A DNA stretch of 64,000 bases, taken from Reclinomonas americana ATCC 50394 (lineage: Eukaryota; Jakobida; Jakobea; Jakobida). Made by a program: the position numbers and the translations under genes. Under the pieces are notes generated by a model, which searched no databases, was not told the DNA's origin, and saw only the letters and a list, made by a program, of their open reading frames with translations. Of this stretch, positions 58,201 through 64,000 are shown piece by piece. How positions within the stretch are numbered: position 1 is the first letter of the stretch; the number at the start of each line of letters is the position of its first letter. Location: assembly GCA_048213135.1 (NCBI GenBank), contig PS015109.1, forward strand, positions 9,413-73,412, read 5' to 3'.

Positions 58201-61200
58201 TTGTTGTGCACGTTGACCGAGTGGCAACCGTGCGTGGTGATGGCACGCTGGTAGGTGTGGTGGATGGCACAGTTGCGAACGTACGATGCCGGCACCTCCC
58301 CCGTCATGTGCCAATGAATCGGGTAGCGAGCCAAGTTGAAGGCCTGGCCGGCGCGGCGGTACTCCACACCGTCAATGCGGGCAATGACCGGATCATTGGT
58401 GGCGACCGACTTGTCCTGGTTGTTGCTGGCAATGCCGGCCGGCAGGCCAGAGCGAGCATTAGAGCCGGCAAACAGCGTATGAACACCGTGCATGTCGTAG
58501 TCGGAGAAGTCGTCGTCGCCCTGGATGACAATGTTGCGCGACAGCAGGCCGACCTCGGCACGCATGTCAAAGTCAAAGCCTTCAATGTTGTCAATCTTGC
58601 CGTAGTGCCAGTTCAACAGCGGCTGGTCGAGTGTGATGTTGCGGCCGTCCGCAGACACCGCCACAATGTAGCGATCCTCGGCCTCCTTGTAGTCGTAACC
58701 AGACGGCGCAATGGCAATGCGCTCACCCGGCTGCCAGTCGGTGCTGTCCGCCACATGAATCCACGTCGCGTTGGGAGCGGCATTCTGCAAGGGGAAAGAA
58801 ATGAAAACAACAGGCAGAGTGAGTGACAGCGTGGAAACAGTGCATATTCATCACACACTGCTCACCATATCCAATTGCGTCCAGTATACGCTGCGAGGCG
58901 CACCATGCAAGTCAAGAATGCCATTCCACACACCAATGCACTTGGTGCCAAGAATCGGCAACTCAGCCGCACCGCGGCGGCCGTGTAGCGTAATGGTGGC
59001 CTTGTGCGTGTACGGCTTCGCCTCGGTACCGATCTCCAGACGACCGCTGTTGATGATGAGGTAGTTGGTGTCGAGGGTGAGCTCCGGCTTCGAGTCGTCG
59101 AAAACGAGGCGACCCGACACGCCCAAAAAGTACAAGAACGGCGGCGACACGTCCAGCAAGATGGTGCGCCCGGCCGGAATGAACACAGTGTCGTTCCACT
59201 GCGGCAGGGTGCCGTTGGGCCAGGTGGTCGGTGCCGACCACAGATCCATGTACGAGTAGGTGACGTTGGAAGGCCACACTCCGTTCTGCCCATCCACCGT
59301 GATGCTGCTGCCGTACGCAGCCTCCAGTGAACGCCAGCCGGTGGTGCACTCGAAGGAGGTGGGCGTCACCGTGGCAGCGTTGACCGTGCAGGCAGCACCG
59401 TCGAGCGAAACGGTAATCGCACCAGCAAAGTTGCGTCCAGAGACCGTGAGCACATCGCCACCGGCGGCAGAGCCGACCAGGGGAGAAATGCTCGACACGT
59501 AGGCCGTCTTGCTGGCGTCGTACAAGAAGGTGTCCGAGGCCGTGGCGTTGGTCTTGCCGACCACCACGCGCACTGGGCACGGGGCACCATCAGCCTGCTT
59601 GGCACGCTTGATGCCGCGCAGCTCAAGGCTGCCGACAGTGCTCCACGAGTTGCTGGCGCCGCGGTAGCGGAAGAAGCGGAAAGGAGTGGTGGGGATGTTC
59701 GTCGTCACCGTGGTCCAGCCATTGCCTGGCAGGCTCGGGACCTTGTACAGCAGTGTCCAGGTGGCTGCAGCGATGTTGTTCGTCGCCTCAAACACGCCAT
59801 TCGCCATGCGCGCCGTACCCGTGGCGGTGTCCGGTCGCGGACGGAAGCGGATCTGCGTCACAATGGCCTCATTCGCTTCGCCCATGTCCAAACCAACCCA
59901 GCCACCGGTGGCCTTGTTGGCCTCCCACGCCGTGTAAATATCGGCGTCGAATGCCAGCGACGGATCAATGTCGGAGTTGGCGGAGATGTAGTCGCCGCGC
60001 AGCACGTCCACACCGCCCAGGCCAAAGTTGTCAATGGCAAACTGGTTGACCAGCGGCGGCACACGGCAACGCAGTTCCGTGTACGTCTGCTTGGTGGGAG
60101 CGCAGTACATGCCGCACACCGTCATCGTCGACGAGGTGACCACAGCCAGCGGGTCAGTGTCGCCGGCCACTGGCGGGGTCGCCAGCGACGTACCAAATCC
60201 GGCACCGGTGATAATCATCTCGGCGCCACCAGCATACGAACCAGTGTTCGGGGTCACAGATGTGACAGTCAGCGGCACCGTGAAGCGGGAAAGCAGCAGC
60301 GTATCATCAAACACCGCCTTGCCGAGACCGTTGACTGTCACATACAGTTTGTAGCTACCAGCCGGTGTGGTACCGACCGTACACTTGGCTTGCGTGTCCG
60401 TGGCCTCCGTCACGACACAGCGCCGTCCACCAATCGACACCAACACCTTCGACGGATCGGTGCCAAAGTTGGTGCCAGTCAGCACCAGCTGGTCGCCGCT
60501 CTTACCGCTGCTGGGTGAGAAGGCCGTCACCGTGGGCGTGTGCAGTGCCGACGCATTGTACAAGCACCACTGGTACGAGTCAATCGTCATTTGCACGCAC
60601 ACAGGGTCGAGCTTCAGACCAGTCACCGTCTCCGTGCCGTTGACAACCTGGGTGGCGTTGACCATGGTGCAGTTGATGGGCAGCGTGCAGTTCCAGCCCA
60701 CCGAGTTGACCCACACGCGCGTGTCGCCATTGTCGTACTCTTGCGACGCGCGAGTCTCGCACACCACTTGAGTCTTGTTGGCGGTGATAACGTCGCAAGT
60801 GGTGTTGCCGAGCATGACCATGTTGTCGGCAATCACTGTGTCGAAGCCCTCGCCAATCATGGTGATGCGATTGCCGCCGGCGAGTGAGCCAAAGTTGGGC
60901 GAGAATTGGCGAATCTTGAGGCCGTAGGTGACACCAGCAGACGGCATGGAGGTCGCGTAACCGGCGCCGTCGACCAGCACCTTGACCAGCTGCGGCTCGG
61001 CCGTGGCCGTACCGTAGTCCACCGTGCAGTCGATGGTGGTCGGGCTCGAGTCGGTCACCGCGCACGGCACAGTGCCAATCCACACGTGGTTCTGCGCCAT
61101 CTGCGAGCCGAAAAGCGTGCCTCGCAAGCGGATCTGGTTTGTGCGGAACAAGTTGTTCTTGTCAATGTCGTGCAGGCCAATGACGGAGTTGACCTTGGGT

Positions 61201-64000
61201 GTGGCCGCCTCCGAGAAGCGATACGAACACGCGGGCGCACGGGCCGACGCTGGCACGAACGGCACAGGCGGTCCACCCACAGTGGTCGCCAAGGCCGCCA
61301 ACTCCGAAACCAGCTGGTCGGAGAAGACCGACGGCAGAGTCCACGTGCTGTCCTCGCTACTGACGTATGCGTAGGCAAAGCCACGGGAGCGCGCCAGATG
61401 CAGCGCGTCATCCATGGCCGCCGTCGACACCACTCCACTCAACGTGACTGCCACACGATCGGAGCCGTAGTCGGCCAGATACGAACGCAGCACAAACTTG
61501 CTTGGCGACGCAAAGTCGGCGTCGGAGCCATCAAAGGTGAGGAAGACGTCGGCGAGTCGCAGAGCCAGGAACTCCTCCGCCGGGGCGTCGCCGAAAGCCG
61601 CAGTCTTGGCAGCCAAGAGCGTGAAGCGCGGCACCGCGCGGACCACCTTGGCCACGCTGCGGTACAAGTCGAGCGCACTCAACGACGAGGCGTTCATGTC
61701 GGCAATGTAGATGCCGCCCAGCAGCGGATAGTTGTTCTTGTAAATGTTGATATCGGTGGTGATGTCGGCCAGCGTACGCAGCGCACCCTGGCTGGTGCGC
61801 GTGGAAATGTAGCCGAGCAGCAGCGCGCCACCGTCGGACAGCGTCTTCATGCCTTGCCTGTGGAGGGAAGAGGCAGGGTGGTGTCAGAGATGGGAGGAAG
61901 AGGAGGAGGAGAAGGGAGGCAATCAACGGGACGCACGAATAGTCGGTCGAAGGCTGAGTGCTGGCTCCGGGTCCAGTGGCCGTGGGGCGGATAATGGCCA
62001 CAGTCGGCACACCCTCCACCGCCAAGAAGCCCGTGCTGAGCCACATGCCGTACTGGTTGGCCAGCATCCACTTCGGGTACTGGTAGACAGGAACCAGTGC
62101 GCGCACCGGCACATACGGAGTCGCTGGCACCGGGGTGCTCAGCTTGGCCACCGCAGCAGCCAACTCGGCGAAACGCTTGGCCGACACCGCAAACGCGCCG
62201 TCGCCGTCGGTGACGTACAGCCAGCCGAGCGAGTACTGCACGGCGAGAGAAGCCGCACGGTTCACGTCGGCAGCTGTTGCCGGGGCTGAGTTGACAAAGG
62301 CCGCCAGGTGCTCGCGGTACTTGGAGGTGAACTGCGCCGGCTGCGTGCCAGTCACAAAGTTGGCGTACGAGTCGTCAAAGATGACGAAAATGTCGGCCGT
62401 CAGCTGACTCAGGTGAGCCGGCAGCAAGCCGGCCGCCGCGTCGGCCACATTGGCAATCGACAGGTCGAGGTTCGTGGAGGTGCGCACCAGCGCAGAGAGC
62501 GCCTGCAGGTACGAGACCGAGCCGGCCGCCGAGGCGTCGACGTTGTCATAGTAGACACCGAGTACGTTCCAGTTGGCATTCAGGCTGGTGATCAGCGCCT
62601 GCACGTCCGACTGTGCCACCGTGTTGCCGTTCGTGTCAATGCGCACTACCAGCTTGATGCCGGCACGCACAGCCAGACGAATGGCGTGCTCCCACAGGGG
62701 CGACGGCTTGGGCATGGCGGTAATGTCGGGGTTGATCACGGCAATGATCTCGGTCTCTGCGTTGCCGGCGCGGTCAATCAGCGACTGCCAGGAGGCTGAC
62801 AGCGCGCCATTGGCCTGGAGAGTCGGAGCTGCGGGAGAGGGAGAAGGAGGAGTTAAGCGACGCGCTATGGAAAAGTAGAAGTACCTCTTCTCTGGTCTCA
62901 CCTTCGAAGAGCGGCACGAGAATGCGGGTGACCGGAAGAATGCTGTTCACCGCCGGTGGTTGCACATTGGAGGCCGCCACATCGGCAACGAGTGCCGTCG
63001 CCAATGTGTTGTTGCCGTTGTGGGCGTCCGAGGTGACAAACACGTTGCCGATGCCAAGCTCGCGCGCCAGCGGCAGCGCATCCGACGTGGCAGTCGCAGA
63101 ACGCACCAAGGCAGCAAAGCGTGCCGGCGCGTAGTCGGCAAAGAAGCTCGGCGGCGTGTAGGACTTGAAGGTGTCGGCAGTGCCGTCAAACACGACAAAC
63201 TTGTCGGCGGTGGGATTGCGCAGGTGCGACTCGGCGAGACCCGAGGTGACTGCGTTGCCAATGACGGCGCAAGTGGCGCACGCCGTCTTGATATACGTGG
63301 TGAGCGCCAGCGCATCATCGTACGCCGCCGCAGAGGCGTCCAAGTTGTCCAAGTAGATGCCGTCCAGCGACGGAGACGCCAGCGACAGCCACGAGTCAAT
63401 GTCTTGCAGCACCAGGGTGTGGTTGCGAGCGCCGCCATTCGTGTCCACGTATCCGAGGATCGACACGCTGCCGTCGAGAGCCGCCAGCGCCGCGTTCCAG
63501 TCGGTGTTGTTGAAGAGTGCTGTCGGACCGTCGACCGGGTTCACAATGGCTGTCACAAGCGCGCCAGTCGCGGCATCAGCAGCCGCGGCCAGCGAGGTGA
63601 AGGCGTCGAGCGACACAGCCGGGTCGGCATCAATCGGCACCAACACGCTGGAGGTGAAGAACTTGCGGCTGCTGGCCAGCTTGTTGCCGTACGAGGCGTG
63701 CGCGACTTGAGCCGCCAGATGCGACGGCAGTTGCAAAAAGGCCGTACCCGAGGTCTCGCTGGTCACAAACACGTTGCCAATCTTGCGCGAGCGCGCCAGA
63801 TCGAGGGCGTGGCGCGCCTGACCAGCGTCGGCCGTCGAGTGCACAATGGCCGCGAAACGGTCCGACGCGAAGCCGTCCGCCAGACTCTGCTGCACCTGGA
63901 AGGTCTCCCAGGCGGCGGCAGTGCCCTGTTACAAAAAGAGACGGAATTTTCACCAGCAATGAGCAACAAGAAGGGAGAGAAGAGTGGACGGGGACGGTAG
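52211..64000 (-). CDS. Giant fibrocystin-L-like surface protein with spherulin-4 repeats (5' partial)
   Basis: At least 3,300 residues remain; the start is beyond 64000. Order from the N-terminal side: three spherulin-4-like units (about 63895-62925, 62830-61940, 61850-61240; e.g. SILGYVDTNGG ... SLDGIYLDNLDAS, WNVLGVYYDNVDAS, PLLGGIYIADMNAS). Then IPT/TIG domains (about 61200-60060; VTAFSPSSGKSGDQLVLTGT, VTSVTPNTGSYAGGAEMIIT); a discoidin/F5-8C-like domain (about 60000-59615); another IPT; G8 domain 1 (about 59250-58870, LWSAPTTWPNGTLPQWNDTV); a beta-helix region with RYPIHWHMTGEVPASYVRNC; G8 domain 2 (about 56520-56150, WSDPTVWPSGAVPVAGED); and further beta-helix. A Ser/Thr/Pro stalk, one transmembrane helix (about 52760-52680, IIIAATSGAGVLLVAVLAVV) and a cytoplasmic tail end at 52211. 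The IPT-G8-PbH1-TM order is that of PKHD1L1. Several introns start GTTGCG (55054, 54687, 57139). Confidence 0.85.
52603..52622. other. Assembly gap (20 N)
   Basis: Placeholder-size gap in the cytoplasmic-tail-encoding exon of the giant surface protein. Confidence 0.99.

Noticed and set aside
60906-64000. Long plus-strand frames antisense to the giant surface-protein gene (60906-61994, 62960-64000, 58128-58826, 56255-56875)
   Set aside because: Arg/Gly-rich shadows produced by high GC at third codon positions of the minus-strand gene, whose domains are clear.
52211-64000. Reading the giant protein as a bacterial-type adhesin acquired by transfer
   Set aside because: It has spliceosomal introns of the local GTTGCG type and a eukaryotic G8/PbH1/IPT layout; nothing in base composition sets it apart.

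Overview
The window is a GC-rich stretch of nuclear DNA from a eukaryote. Almost every gene is broken by many short spliceosomal introns, neighbouring genes are tightly packed, and (CT/GA)n and (CA)n microsatellites are common. Gamma-tubulin, a CC2D2A-like ciliary transition-zone protein, spherulin-4 domains and a fibrocystin-L-like surface protein together suggest a free-living flagellated protist near the opisthokont/apusomonad/amoebozoan grade. That placement is inference; no rRNA or tRNA gene that would settle it was recognised. The assembly is a scaffold with 16 N gaps, seven of them exactly 20 N, which probably stand for joins of unknown length.

Layout. 1-9.6 kb: a cluster of small secreted-protein genes with a signal-peptide exon and phase-1 introns. 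They form two families (a two-cysteine helical family, and a family ending in ERxRRRWLAxAW). A tandem segmental duplication (about 1-2449 versus about 4130-8508) made pairs of genes, and a 1.15-kb internal deletion left one copy as a pseudogene. 10.2-14.7 kb (+): nibrin/NBS1. 14.9-16.7 kb (-): gamma-tubulin, whose central part reads on the opposite strand because one contig (15344-16238) is inverted in the scaffold. 17.5-18.1 kb (+): end of a small CX9C protein. 18.2-25.9 kb (-): CC2D2A-like C2/transglutaminase-fold protein. 26.6-29.8 kb (-): HEAT-type solenoid, possibly TTI2. 30.8-33.4 kb (+): GUF1/EF4. 33.4-36.0 kb (-): PPAN/SSF1. 36.2-39.9 kb (+): AF4/FMR2-like transcription scaffold. 40.3-42.9 kb (-): multi-pass membrane protein. 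43.1-44.9 kb (+): p23 co-chaperone. 45.2-48.5 kb (-): eIF2B gamma. 48.6-52.0 kb (+): unrecognised protein with EF-hand-like modules and an IPT-like domain. 52.2 kb to the window end (-): a giant receptor-like protein with spherulin-4 repeats, IPT/TIG, discoidin-like, two G8 and parallel beta-helix regions, a transmembrane helix and a cytoplasmic tail; its N-terminus lies beyond the window.

The housekeeping genes do not form one pathway (DNA repair, microtubule nucleation, translation control, ribosome biogenesis, chaperone). Several are arranged head-to-head with 68-211 bp between start codons, or tail-to-tail with as little as 33 bp between stops. The most unusual signal is a large class of introns that begin GTTGCG instead of GTRAGT. 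At least 25 such sites, in ten genes or more, are supported by reading phase, family alignment or comparison of paralogues.
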